A DNA stretch of 7,070 nt. Origin: Azoarcus sp. (GTDB taxonomy: Bacteria; Pseudomonadota; Gammaproteobacteria; Burkholderiales; Rhodocyclaceae). Under the pieces are notes generated by a model. The model had not been told where the DNA came from and ran no database searches. It saw nothing but the letters and a program-made list of their open reading frames with translations. Shown piece by piece: positions 1-6,550 of the stretch. The translations under genes and the position numbers were made by a program. The stretch lies in NCBI GenBank assembly GCA_031268685.1, contig JAIRWW010000060.1:1-7070 (forward strand). The letters are read 5' to 3'. Numbering within the stretch: position 1 is the first letter of the stretch; every line of letters starts with the position of its first letter.

Positions 1-116
1 GTTTCGAGTTCGCCAGCGGCCACGCCGATACGGGCAAGGCCGAAGTCGAAACCGAGAAGGCAGCCGCGCGCCGGTAAGGGATGGAGGCGGGAGACGCTTG
101 GCGCGCCTTCAGGCAT
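1..116 (-). CDS. yqgF: YqgF/RuvX family Holliday junction resolvase-like protein, N-terminal part (partial, runs off the window)
   Basis: Read on the minus strand, an ATG at 116-114 opens 38 codons that reach the window edge without a stop. After a 19-residue leader comes [20 protein letters not shown], the first beta strand of the RNase H-like fold of this family. The Asp of FDFG (residue 24) is the expected first metal-binding catalytic acid, and the IGVA stretch is also typical. The family is linked to processing of the 5' end of pre-16S rRNA and is predicted to act as a nuclease like RuvC. The ATG lies inside the last codons of yqgE, giving an 8-base overlap (109-116). I see no good ribosome binding site before it, so translational coupling to yqgE is likely. 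It is the only ATG or GTG in frame ahead of the conserved strand. The rest of the gene, including the other acidic residues, is outside the window. Confidence 0.92.
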   Translation of the reverse strand, partial: MPEGAPSVSRLHPLPARGCLLGFDFGLARIGVAAGELE

Positions 117-675
117 GCCCGGCAACCACGCTGAGCTGGGTTAGGTCGATGCCCAGCTTGTTCAGGGCGGCGGTCATGCGTTCTTCGGGCGGCAGGTCGA
201 AGACGATCGACATGTCTGCGGGGACGGTGAGCCAGGCGTTATCGACGAGTTCCTGTTCGAGTTGGCCCGCCGTCCAGGCCGCAAAACCGAGGCTTACCAG
301 CACTTCGCGCGGTTCGCCTTTGTTGCCGATGGCTTGCAGGATGTCGCGGCTGCTGGTGAGGCCGACTTCGTCGTTGACCTTTAGTGTCGAATGCCAGTCG
401 CCGGTCGGGCGATGGAGGACGAAGCCGCGGTCGGTCTGTACCGGGCCGCCGAAATAGACAGGTTGCGCATCGAAGCCTGCGACGTCCAGCTTGAGTTCCA
501 CGCGCTCGAAAAGTGTTCCGAGCGTCATGTCTATCGGGCGATTGACGATGAGGCCGAGCGCGCCTTGATCGTTGTGTTCGGCGATATAGGTCAGGGCGCG
601 TGCGAAATGCGGATCGGCCATGTGGGGCATGGCGATCAGGAAATGGTGGGTGAAGTTGCTAGAGATAGTATCCAT
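109..675 (-). CDS. yqgE: YqgE/AlgH family protein (DUF179)
   Basis: This 188-residue protein has the full usual length of the YqgE/AlgH family and carries its conserved blocks. These are [15 protein letters not shown] (33-47), [13 protein letters not shown] (76-88), TSSRD (107-111), [15 protein letters not shown] (129-143), DNAWLT (145-150) and the C-terminal VAGHA ending. I see no signal peptide or membrane segment, so it should be cytoplasmic. The biochemical role of the family is not settled. The name AlgH comes from a reported link to alginate regulation in Pseudomonas, and the constant pairing with yqgF suggests a housekeeping role. The start at 675 places the family's first conserved strand (FLIAMP) at residues 12-17, as expected. 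The ribosome binding site is weak. The gene follows a 290-base gap after pilL and overlaps yqgF by 8 bases, so the two probably form one unit with its own promoter. Confidence 0.96.
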   Translation of the reverse strand: MDTISSNFTHHFLIAMPHMADPHFARALTYIAEHNDQGALGLIVNRPIDMTLGTLFERVELKLDVAGFDAQPVYFGGPVQTDRGFVLHRPTGDWHSTLKVNDEVGLTSSRDILQAIGNKGEPREVLVSLGFAAWTAGQLEQELVDNAWLTVPADMSIVFDLPPEERMTAALNKLGIDLTQLSVVAGHA

Positions 676-730
676 GGCCGCATTTTACGCTGCCGTGGCT
701 GTCACGTTGTGTGCGAATTGGTCATGACGG

Positions 731-754
731 CGGATAACAGCGCTGATAACGGCG
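731..754. repeat. 12-base tandem direct repeat with GATAAC core upstream of yqgE
   Basis: The two adjacent 12-mers are CGGATAACAGCG (731-742) and CTGATAACGGCG (743-754), identical at 10 of 12 positions. On the minus strand the order reads GTTATC-AGCGCT-GTTATC, about 60 to 75 bases before the yqgE start codon. The central CAGCGCTG (738-745) is a perfect 8-base palindrome. The spacing of about one helical turn would suit a dimeric regulator, but that is inference and I do not recognise the site as belonging to any known regulator. Confidence 0.35.
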
Positions 755-866
755 GCGTCCGCTGTTGATGCGGCATGCGCCAGCTTGCCTGTTTGCAGGA
801 TTTGTTGTCGCCTGAAACCGCGCTGGATTTTTTGGTTTGACGCCAGAGAAGCTGCGAGCAATTCCG

Positions 867-933
867 CCCGCCTTGAGTTTGCCGAAGGGTATGGCCCGTG
901 GAATCAAGGGCTTCGATAAACTCAGTCCGAACG
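867..933. repeat. REP-like inverted repeat pair downstream of pilL
   Basis: Two related units face each other. The plus-strand right unit is GGGCTTCGATAAACTCAG at 908-925, continuing TCCGAACG to 933. The left unit, read on the minus strand, is CCCTTCGGCAAACTCA from 889 down to 874, continuing into GC-rich sequence. The core arms 874-887 and 911-924 pair at 12 of 14 positions around a 23-base loop. The form CTTCG-N2-AAACTCA followed by a CGAACG-like end resembles a dispersed palindromic repeat that I recall from many proteobacterial genomes, with a CTTCGACAAGCTCAG-like consensus. That identification is from memory. Such paired elements often sit between genes and can stabilise or end transcripts, so it may mark the 3' end of the pilL message. 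Confidence 0.6.
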
Positions 934-965
934 AATGAAATTTGTCCAGAGCTTCTAACAGGTAT

Positions 966-3900
966 TCAGGCGGGATGAGCAGTGTTGTGCTGGGTATAAG
1001 ACGCGATCAGTCCGAGAAGTTCTTCTTCCTGATAGGGCTTGCCCAGATAGTAATTGGCGCCGATTTCCATTGCGTAGTCACGATGCTTGTCCGCCAGCCG
1101 CGAGGTGATCATGATTACCGGCACATCTTTCAGCCTCGCGTCGGCGCGGATGTTGCGGACGAAATCGAAGCCGTCCATGCGCGGCATTTCGATATCGGAA
1201 AGTATTACGTCCGGAATGTTGTCGATCAGCGACTCGATGGCATCGACGCCGTCTTTGGCGGTAACGACGCGGTAGCCTTCGCGTTCGAGCATGCGGCTGG
1301 TGATCTTGCGCACTGTGAGCGAGTCGTCGACCACCATGACCGTCGGCTCGTGAGGCGGCGGCAATTGCACGGGGGGCAATGATTTTTCGTCCCCGACGGT
1401 CTGGCCATAGATGATTTCGCGGCTCACCATGGCGACCGGGTTGATGATCAGGACGATTTCGCCATTGCCCAGTACGGTGGCGCCGGACATGCCGACGATG
1501 CGAGCCAGTTGCGGGCCGGCGTTTTTGACGATGATTTCCTGGTGCCCGCGCAGGGCGTCCACATGCAAGGCCAGTGTCTGTGAGCCGGAATGCAGCAGCA
1601 GCACCCAACTATAGCGGCCGGTTTCCGGCGTGGCTGAGCGGTCGCCGAGCAGGTTCGCCAGGTAATGGTAGGAATATCGCTGTCCAAGCCACTCTATGCT
1701 GCCATCGACTTGCAGCCGTTCTATGGCATCGGTCTTTAGTTCCATGACCTGCGAGATCATGCTTGCCGGGATTGCGTAGTGGTAGCTGCCGGAGCGCACC
1801 AGCAGAGCCTGGGTGACGGCCAGGGTGAGCGGCAGGAAAATGCTGAACAGTGTTCCGGTTCCCGGCGTGGAGGAGACGTCGATGCGGCCGCCGACAGCGG
1901 CGGTTTCGGCTTTTACGATGTCCATGCCGACGCCGCGGCCGGAAACGGCGGATACCTTTTCGGCGGTCGAGAAGCCTGGAACGAAAATCAGGTTGGTCAG
2001 GCGGCGTTCGTCAGGGACTTCGCTTGGGCCTAGCAGGCCGCGCGCGCGCGCGCGTTCGATGATGCGGTCAAAGTTCAGGCCAGCGCCGTCGTCGGCCAGT
2101 TCGATTACGATTTCATTGCCTTCCTGGCGTGCCGTGAGCGTGATTTGTCCGATTTCCGGTTTGCCGCTGGCATGGCGTATTTCCGTCGGCTCGATGCCGT
2201 GCGCGAGCGCGTTGCGCAGCAGGTGTTCGAGCGGGGCCACGATGTGGTCGAGTACGCTGCGGTCGATTTCGATGCCGCCGCCGCGTATGTCGAGATTGGC
2301 GCGCTTGCCCAGTTCCTTGGCGCCTTGGCGCACGATGCGGTACAGGCGCACGGCGAGGCTGTCGAATGGCACCATGCGTACTTGCATCAATGCCTGTTGC
2401 AATTCGCGGGTGGTGCGCGCCTGGCTGTGCAGGGCGAAGTCGGCGCTGTCGAGGTTCTTCAGCAGGTTTTGCTGTACCGTCGTGACGTCGTTGACGCTCT
2501 CGGCCATCATCCGCGTCAGTTCTTGCAGGCGCGTATAGCGATCCATTTCTAGCGGATCGAATTCGGTATGCTTGCTTTCGGCCTGGGCGATGCGGGTTTG
2601 CATCTGCACGTCGGCCTGTATCTCTATTTCGCGCAGTTGGTTGCGCAGGCGGATGACGTTTTCGGTGAGATCGAGCATGCTGCGGCGCAATTGGCGCAAT
2701 TCGCCTTCGATGCGGGTACGCGCCACGCCGATTTCGCTGGCATCGTTGACGAAGTTGTCGACCATGTCGGCGCGCACGCGCAAGGCGACGTTGGCGGCCT
2801 CGGCTTCGCCTGCCGGAGCCAGGGTGGCCGGGGTGTCGGCTGGCGCAATGGGCAAGAACGGCGTGACGGTTTTGGCCGGAAGATAAGGCGGCGTTATCGG
2901 CGGCGCGCTTTCGAGAATGGTGGCCGTGGTTGTAGTGGCCTCGGCGGGGCCGTTGGTGAGTGTGCTTATCGCTTGTTCGGCGACATCCAGCGCGGAAGCG
3001 ACCTCGTCGATCAGGGCGGGGATGTCCTGCTCGGCGTGGAGAGCCGATTCCACGCGGGATTCGAGTTGGTGTATCTGGCCGCCCAGGGTCATTGCTCCGA
3101 CCATGCGCGCGCTGCCCTTGAAGGTATGGAGATACCGTTTGACCAGCGCGGCGTGTTCGGCGTTGCCGGTATCGCCGCTCCAGGCGCGCAGGGTTTGATG
3201 CAGGTTGTTCAGCAGTTCTCCGGCTTCTTCAATGAAAATCGGCAGCAGTTGTTCGTCGATTTCGTCGTGCACTGCTGTCGCCGGGCTTTCCGAGATGGGT
3301 GCGGATTTCGGCGTAAGCTGCTGCGATGCGGCTTCAGGGAATATCTTGGCCGCTACCTCTACGATGGCTTTGTCGTCGGGCGCGCCGGCGATATTTTCGA
3401 TATCGGTCGGCGCATGCCCGACCCGGTCCAGTTGTTCAATTAGTTCCGGCGTCTCCAGCGGCATGTTCAGGCTGATGACTTCGGTCAGCATGGCGTCGAG
3501 CATGTCGGCGCTGGCCGTCAGCAAGGCCAGTTCGTTGGCCGTGGGAGGACGTTTTTGGTCGTAGAGCCGTTGCTGCGCGTGTTCAAGCGCTTTGCCCAGC
3601 AGATAGAGCGGCGCACAGCGCGCGGTGCCGGAAATACCCGCGCACGAATGTGCGGCGCGCAGGGCCGAGTCCGATACCAGGAGGGTGGGATTTGTGGCGA
3701 GGTGGTCGAATTCCTGGTGCAGCGTGGTGATGTGCATCTGCGCTTCGGCTACGTAAAGCTCGAAGAGCGGTCTGGAAATTTCGATGTTGCCGATGATCAG
3801 GGTGTCGTACCCGGACTCGGGCAACAGCGTGGCGGCAAGATTGTCGTCCGCTTCCGTGGGCGGTTCGTTTTCTACTTCTGGTTCGGCATCGAACTGGAAT

Positions 3901-6521
3901 GACCCGAAGTCGTATGGTTTGAACTCAGGTATTACTGACGCCGATGCAGCTTTGTCTGCATTGGCATCGGCCGCAGGCGCTTCCTCGGTTTCGCTAAGGT
4001 CGAGTCCCTCGATTTCAAATGTCGTGTCTTGGGGCGACTCTTGCCCGTTGCCGGATTCCAGCCCCTCGGCGGGCGTATTCGTTCCAGTGAGCGCGTCCTC
4101 CAAGAAGGTTTCGGAGAGATCGAGCGATGTTTCGGTAAATTCTTCCCGTGGGGGCGGCGGTGCGGTAGGTTCGGGTGTTTTGGTTGCGGGGGGGCGAGCG
4201 GCACTTTGGACGCCGACGGCATCTTCGATAGACGGTACGCTGTCGCGCAGCCGTTCGGATTCCGCCAGCAGGGCCGTGACATCCCGGTGATATCTGGATT
4301 CGTCCTCGATCTGCGCGACCCAGGAAGTGAATTCGTGGCGGGCATTGTCGATCAGTTGCAACAGGGCTGGCGTGACTTGCCATTCGAGTTGCAGCCAGCG
4401 GTTGAAGGTTTGTTCCATTCCCCAGGCGGCTTCGCCCAGTTCGCTCAGGCCGACCATGCGCCCGCTTCCCTTGAGGGTATGGAAGCCGCGGCGGATGTCA
4501 GTGAGATAGTCGCGGTTGCCTGGCTCGATCCGCAGTTGCGCGAGGCGCGTGTCGACGGCTTCCAGCACTTCGCGCGCTTCTTCGATGAAGATGCTTAGCA
4601 ATTCGGCGTCGAGTTCTTCTTTCGGCGCTTCGGCCAGGCGCTGGACTTCGGCGGCGGCTGGCGGAATGGGGACGGGCGGCTCCAGCGCTATTTCGATGTC
4701 CGCTTCCTCGCCGGTTACGATTTCGAAAGTCGGGAAGGCCTCGATGCCGTCGGGCGGGGCGGGGATCGCGTGGATTTCGTGTTCCGGCGCTGGATGGACG
4801 GCGGGGATATCGGGCAGGTCCGGGAGTTCGATTTCGGCCACTTTCGTCGCGGCGGCGGCTTTTTTCGGGTCCAGGTATTGGGAAATGGAGGTCCGGCTGT
4901 ATTGCAGGGACTGGATGAAAAAGCCCAGCGCGGAGAAATGGCGGGCAAGTTCGACGAGTTCGGCGTCGTCGATGGGGTCTTCGCCCTTGGACAGACGGGC
5001 GATGGTTTCGCCAGCTTCCCGGATGAGGGTAATGGCGTCGGTTTCACCCAGCAGGGTGAGCGCGCCTTCGATCTGGTGCAGGGGCGCGGACAGGTTTTCC
5101 AAGGGAGCGCGCTTTGCGTGGTCGCGGAAGAAGTCATCGAGGGTCTGCTCGATGGCGGCAAGGCTGGAAAGGATTTCCTGCGATAGCTGCGCCAGGGCTT
5201 CTTTTTCTTGCTGTTTGCGTGCGGATTCGACGCCTGCCGCGCTGGGTTCGTCATCAGGTTCGTCGCCGCGCGCAAGAGCTTCCAGCCTGGCGAGCACATC
5301 GCCTACCCGTGTCTGGAAGCCAGCATCGGGTTGGGTGCGGTCAAGCGCCGTTTCCGCCAGCAGCAAGGCTGTGGCGAATTCCAGCGCGATGGGTTCGGAG
5401 TAATGTTGCGGATTCGCACTTAGCCACACGATGAAGCGGCTCATGCCGCCAAGCAGGCGGTAGAGGACGGGGCGGCCAAGCGTCGCGGTGGATTTGGTGA
5501 AGTCTTCGAGCTGTTCGGTAAACCCGGACAGCGCCGTTGCGCCATGCTCGCCAAAGGTATTCCATTCTTCTTTGATGTCGGTCAGCCGGGCGTGCAACTC
5601 TTGAAGCAGCGGAGCCAAGGGAAGGTCGCTGACGGTCGAGCCTTCTTCGGGGATAAGGGCATCCAGTCCCCATGCCTTGTGCGCCGCTTGCTGAACCGCC
5701 GTTGTTGCGGGGCTGCTGGCGATGTTGTAGAGCATTTCGCGCAGCAGACGCTCGGGCAATACCTGCGGGCCGTCGCCGATGTGGCGCAACTGTGATTCGA
5801 GCCGGGACAGCACATGCTTGGCGGCAAGCAATTCGTCGGGCGGAATGGATGGGAGTGTGTCGATGAACGCTTGCCCGGCCCACCACAGGGCGCGCATGCC
5901 GGGGCTGTCTTCGGAAACCTCAAGGCCGGCGAGGGCGGCTCGCATGGCGTCGGTGTGACTGCCGTCTGGATGGCGCAGCCAGTCGAGCAAGCCGCGCTGG
6001 AAGCGCAGGCGCATGACCCGGCGCTGGTGCTGCCGTTGTATCGCGTCGAACTCCGGCATCCCGCTGCGGCGGGGAATGCGCACGCTCAGGTCGGGGAAGA
6101 AAAGGTCGGCGGGTGATGGGCTTGCTTCGCCCCTGGCTGTCGCCAATTCGCGGTATAGCGGCAATAGCCTCAGCGGCTGGTCGGGCGCGCCGTGAATCAA
6201 TTCGTCGAGGTAGTTGCCGATGCTGGCGAGCGCGCGGCGGCCAAGTTCGATCCGCGCTTCATCAGTTGGCAATTCGTTGCGCACGAGTGCGCCCAAGAAT
6301 AAGTCCAGTGCTGCGACGAACTTGGTCAGGCCGTCAAGCCCGATGATGGACAGCGCGCCATTGACTTGGTGCAGGTGGGTTTGTGCGAACTGGATTTTGG
6401 CGGGGCCATCGTCCGATTCAGCTGCGAGTTTAAGACTGTCCGCCGCACGCGACAGCGCTTGGTCGATCTCGCCTCTGACCCAGTTGAGCGGCCCGAGATC
6501 CGGTTCGTTGGCTTGCGTCAT
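966..6521 (-). CDS. pilL: PilL/ChpA-type hybrid chemosensory histidine kinase of the type IV pilus (Pil-Chp) system
   Basis: This 1851-residue CheA-like kinase is expected to act with PilJ and CheW-like PilI at the membrane, autophosphorylate on HPt histidines and pass phosphate to PilG/PilH-type regulators that control pilus motors. Residues 1-550 are FimL-like, with LFFPDLS near 140-146 and degenerate HPt sites at H51 (HQVNG) and H482 (HQIEG). Canonical HPt sites are HTLKGS at H681 and HTFKGS at H1132. Between them H958 (HSCAG) lacks the lysine. A dimerisation and coiled-coil region (about 1245-1395) precedes the ATPase, with N box N1437 and H1441, G1 DDGAG 1477-1481 and G2 GRGVG 1528-1532. 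A CheW-like domain follows (about 1567-1710), then a receiver (about 1727-1845) with D1732, D1733, phosphoacceptor D1776, T1806 and K1828 intact. Acidic, proline-rich linkers separate the modules. It is shorter than Pseudomonas ChpA, which has more phosphotransfer modules. The start 29 bases after pilJ fits cotranscription, and the ribosome binding site is weak. Confidence 0.97.
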   Translation of the reverse strand: MTQANEPDLGPLNWVRGEIDQALSRAADSLKLAAESDDGPAKIQFAQTHLHQVNGALSIIGLDGLTKFVAALDLFLGALVRNELPTDEARIELGRRALASIGNYLDELIHGAPDQPLRLLPLYRELATARGEASPSPADLFFPDLSVRIPRRSGMPEFDAIQRQHQRRVMRLRFQRGLLDWLRHPDGSHTDAMRAALAGLEVSEDSPGMRALWWAGQAFIDTLPSIPPDELLAAKHVLSRLESQLRHIGDGPQVLPERLLREMLYNIASSPATTAVQQAAHKAWGLDALIPEEGSTVSDLPLAPLLQELHARLTDIKEEWNTFGEHGATALSGFTEQLEDFTKSTATLGRPVLYRLLGGMSRFIVWLSANPQHYSEPIALEFATALLLAETALDRTQPDAGFQTRVGDVLARLEALARGDEPDDEPSAAGVESARKQQEKEALAQLSQEILSSLAAIEQTLDDFFRDHAKRAPLENLSAPLHQIEGALTLLGETDAITLIREAGETIARLSKGEDPIDDAELVELARHFSALGFFIQSLQYSRTSISQYLDPKKAAAATKVAEIELPDLPDIPAVHPAPEHEIHAIPAPPDGIEAFPTFEIVTGEEADIEIALEPPVPIPPAAAEVQRLAEAPKEELDAELLSIFIEEAREVLEAVDTRLAQLRIEPGNRDYLTDIRRGFHTLKGSGRMVGLSELGEAAWGMEQTFNRWLQLEWQVTPALLQLIDNARHEFTSWVAQIEDESRYHRDVTALLAESERLRDSVPSIEDAVGVQSAARPPATKTPEPTAPPPPREEFTETSLDLSETFLEDALTGTNTPAEGLESGNGQESPQDTTFEIEGLDLSETEEAPAADANADKAASASVIPEFKPYDFGSFQFDAEPEVENEPPTEADDNLAATLLPESGYDTLIIGNIEISRPLFELYVAEAQMHITTLHQEFDHLATNPTLLVSDSALRAAHSCAGISGTARCAPLYLLGKALEHAQQRLYDQKRPPTANELALLTASADMLDAMLTEVISLNMPLETPELIEQLDRVGHAPTDIENIAGAPDDKAIVEVAAKIFPEAASQQLTPKSAPISESPATAVHDEIDEQLLPIFIEEAGELLNNLHQTLRAWSGDTGNAEHAALVKRYLHTFKGSARMVGAMTLGGQIHQLESRVESALHAEQDIPALIDEVASALDVAEQAISTLTNGPAEATTTTATILESAPPITPPYLPAKTVTPFLPIAPADTPATLAPAGEAEAANVALRVRADMVDNFVNDASEIGVARTRIEGELRQLRRSMLDLTENVIRLRNQLREIEIQADVQMQTRIAQAESKHTEFDPLEMDRYTRLQELTRMMAESVNDVTTVQQNLLKNLDSADFALHSQARTTRELQQALMQVRMVPFDSLAVRLYRIVRQGAKELGKRANLDIRGGGIEIDRSVLDHIVAPLEHLLRNALAHGIEPTEIRHASGKPEIGQITLTARQEGNEIVIELADDGAGLNFDRIIERARARGLLGPSEVPDERRLTNLIFVPGFSTAEKVSAVSGRGVGMDIVKAETAAVGGRIDVSSTPGTGTLFSIFLPLTLAVTQALLVRSGSYHYAIPASMISQVMELKTDAIERLQVDGSIEWLGQRYSYHYLANLLGDRSATPETGRYSWVLLLHSGSQTLALHVDALRGHQEIIVKNAGPQLARIVGMSGATVLGNGEIVLIINPVAMVSREIIYGQTVGDEKSLPPVQLPPPHEPTVMVVDDSLTVRKITSRMLEREGYRVVTAKDGVDAIESLIDNIPDVILSDIEMPRMDGFDFVRNIRADARLKDVPVIMITSRLADKHRDYAMEIGANYYLGKPYQEEELLGLIASYTQHNTAHPA
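2039..2054. repeat. (CG)8 dinucleotide tract inside the pilL ATPase region
   Basis: Eight uninterrupted CG units lie within pilL and encode, on the minus strand, R-A-R-A-R plus the first base of the next Gly codon (residues 1490-1495). The tract sits between the G1 box and the G2 box of the ATP-binding domain. Gain or loss of one or two units would shift the frame and remove the rest of the ATPase, the CheW-like domain and the receiver. Gain or loss of three units would add or remove one Arg-Ala pair. Confidence 0.9.
3987..4139 (-). repeat. Two copies of an 11-residue F-x4-LDLSET motif in the PilL linker
   Basis: In the acidic linker between the HPt sites at H681 and H958, FTETSLDLSET (residues 795-805, bases 4107-4139) and FEIEGLDLSET (residues 835-845, bases 3987-4019) occur exactly 40 residues apart. 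The LDLSET parts use different codons for Asp, the second Leu and Ser (TCC against AGC), so this is not a fresh DNA duplication. The stretch around them is rich in Asp, Glu, Ser, Thr and Pro and looks disordered. Confidence 0.75.
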
Positions 6522-6550
6522 GAAAGCGATTCCGTGCTAGGTTGCCTGGA

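Larger units (their letters stand above)
676..965. other. Intergenic region between pilL and yqgE
   Basis: This 290-base gap holds no credible gene. The one open frame on the minus strand (722-907) reads through the repeats and resembles no family I know. What I can see is an inverted pair of a repeat unit near the pilL end (about 867-933), a 12-base direct repeat with GATAAC cores (731-754), and a small CCTG-TTTG-CAGG hairpin (788-799). I see no clear rho-independent terminator with a GC stem and T-run for pilL. I also see no convincing pair of -35 and -10 boxes for yqgE. A TAAAAT element just before the yqgE start (minus strand) lies too close to the ATG and lacks a good partner. Confidence 0.7.

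Noticed and set aside
3..77. A plus-strand frame reaching a TAA at 75-77 that could be the tail of a gene entering from the left.
   Set aside because: The opposite strand of the same bases encodes a clear YqgF/RuvX N-terminus in frame with an ATG overlapping yqgE, which explains the sequence better.
676..720. A TAAAAT element with an upstream GTGACA on the minus strand, as a promoter for yqgE.
   Set aside because: The spacing is only about 12 bases and the -10-like box is almost at the start codon, so it does not fit a normal sigma-70 promoter.
391..768. A 125-codon plus-strand frame antisense to yqgE.
   Set aside because: It is the shadow of the well-supported yqgE gene and resembles no protein family I know.
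788..799. A CCTG-TTTG-CAGG hairpin as a terminator.
   Set aside because: The stem is only 4 base pairs and no T-run follows on either strand.
722..907. A 61-codon minus-strand frame in the gap between pilL and yqgE.
   Set aside because: It runs through the inverted repeat and the GATAAC repeat, has no recognisable domain and no clear ribosome binding site.
2568..3443. A 291-codon open frame on the plus strand, antisense to pilL.
   Set aside because: It mirrors the GC-rich codon pattern of pilL. Its translation resembles no family I recognise, and pilL is strongly supported on the other strand.
4516..5403. A 295-codon open frame on the plus strand, antisense to pilL, rich in Ser, Ala and Arg.
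   Set aside because: Its low-complexity composition is typical of the complement of a high-GC gene, with no recognisable domain.
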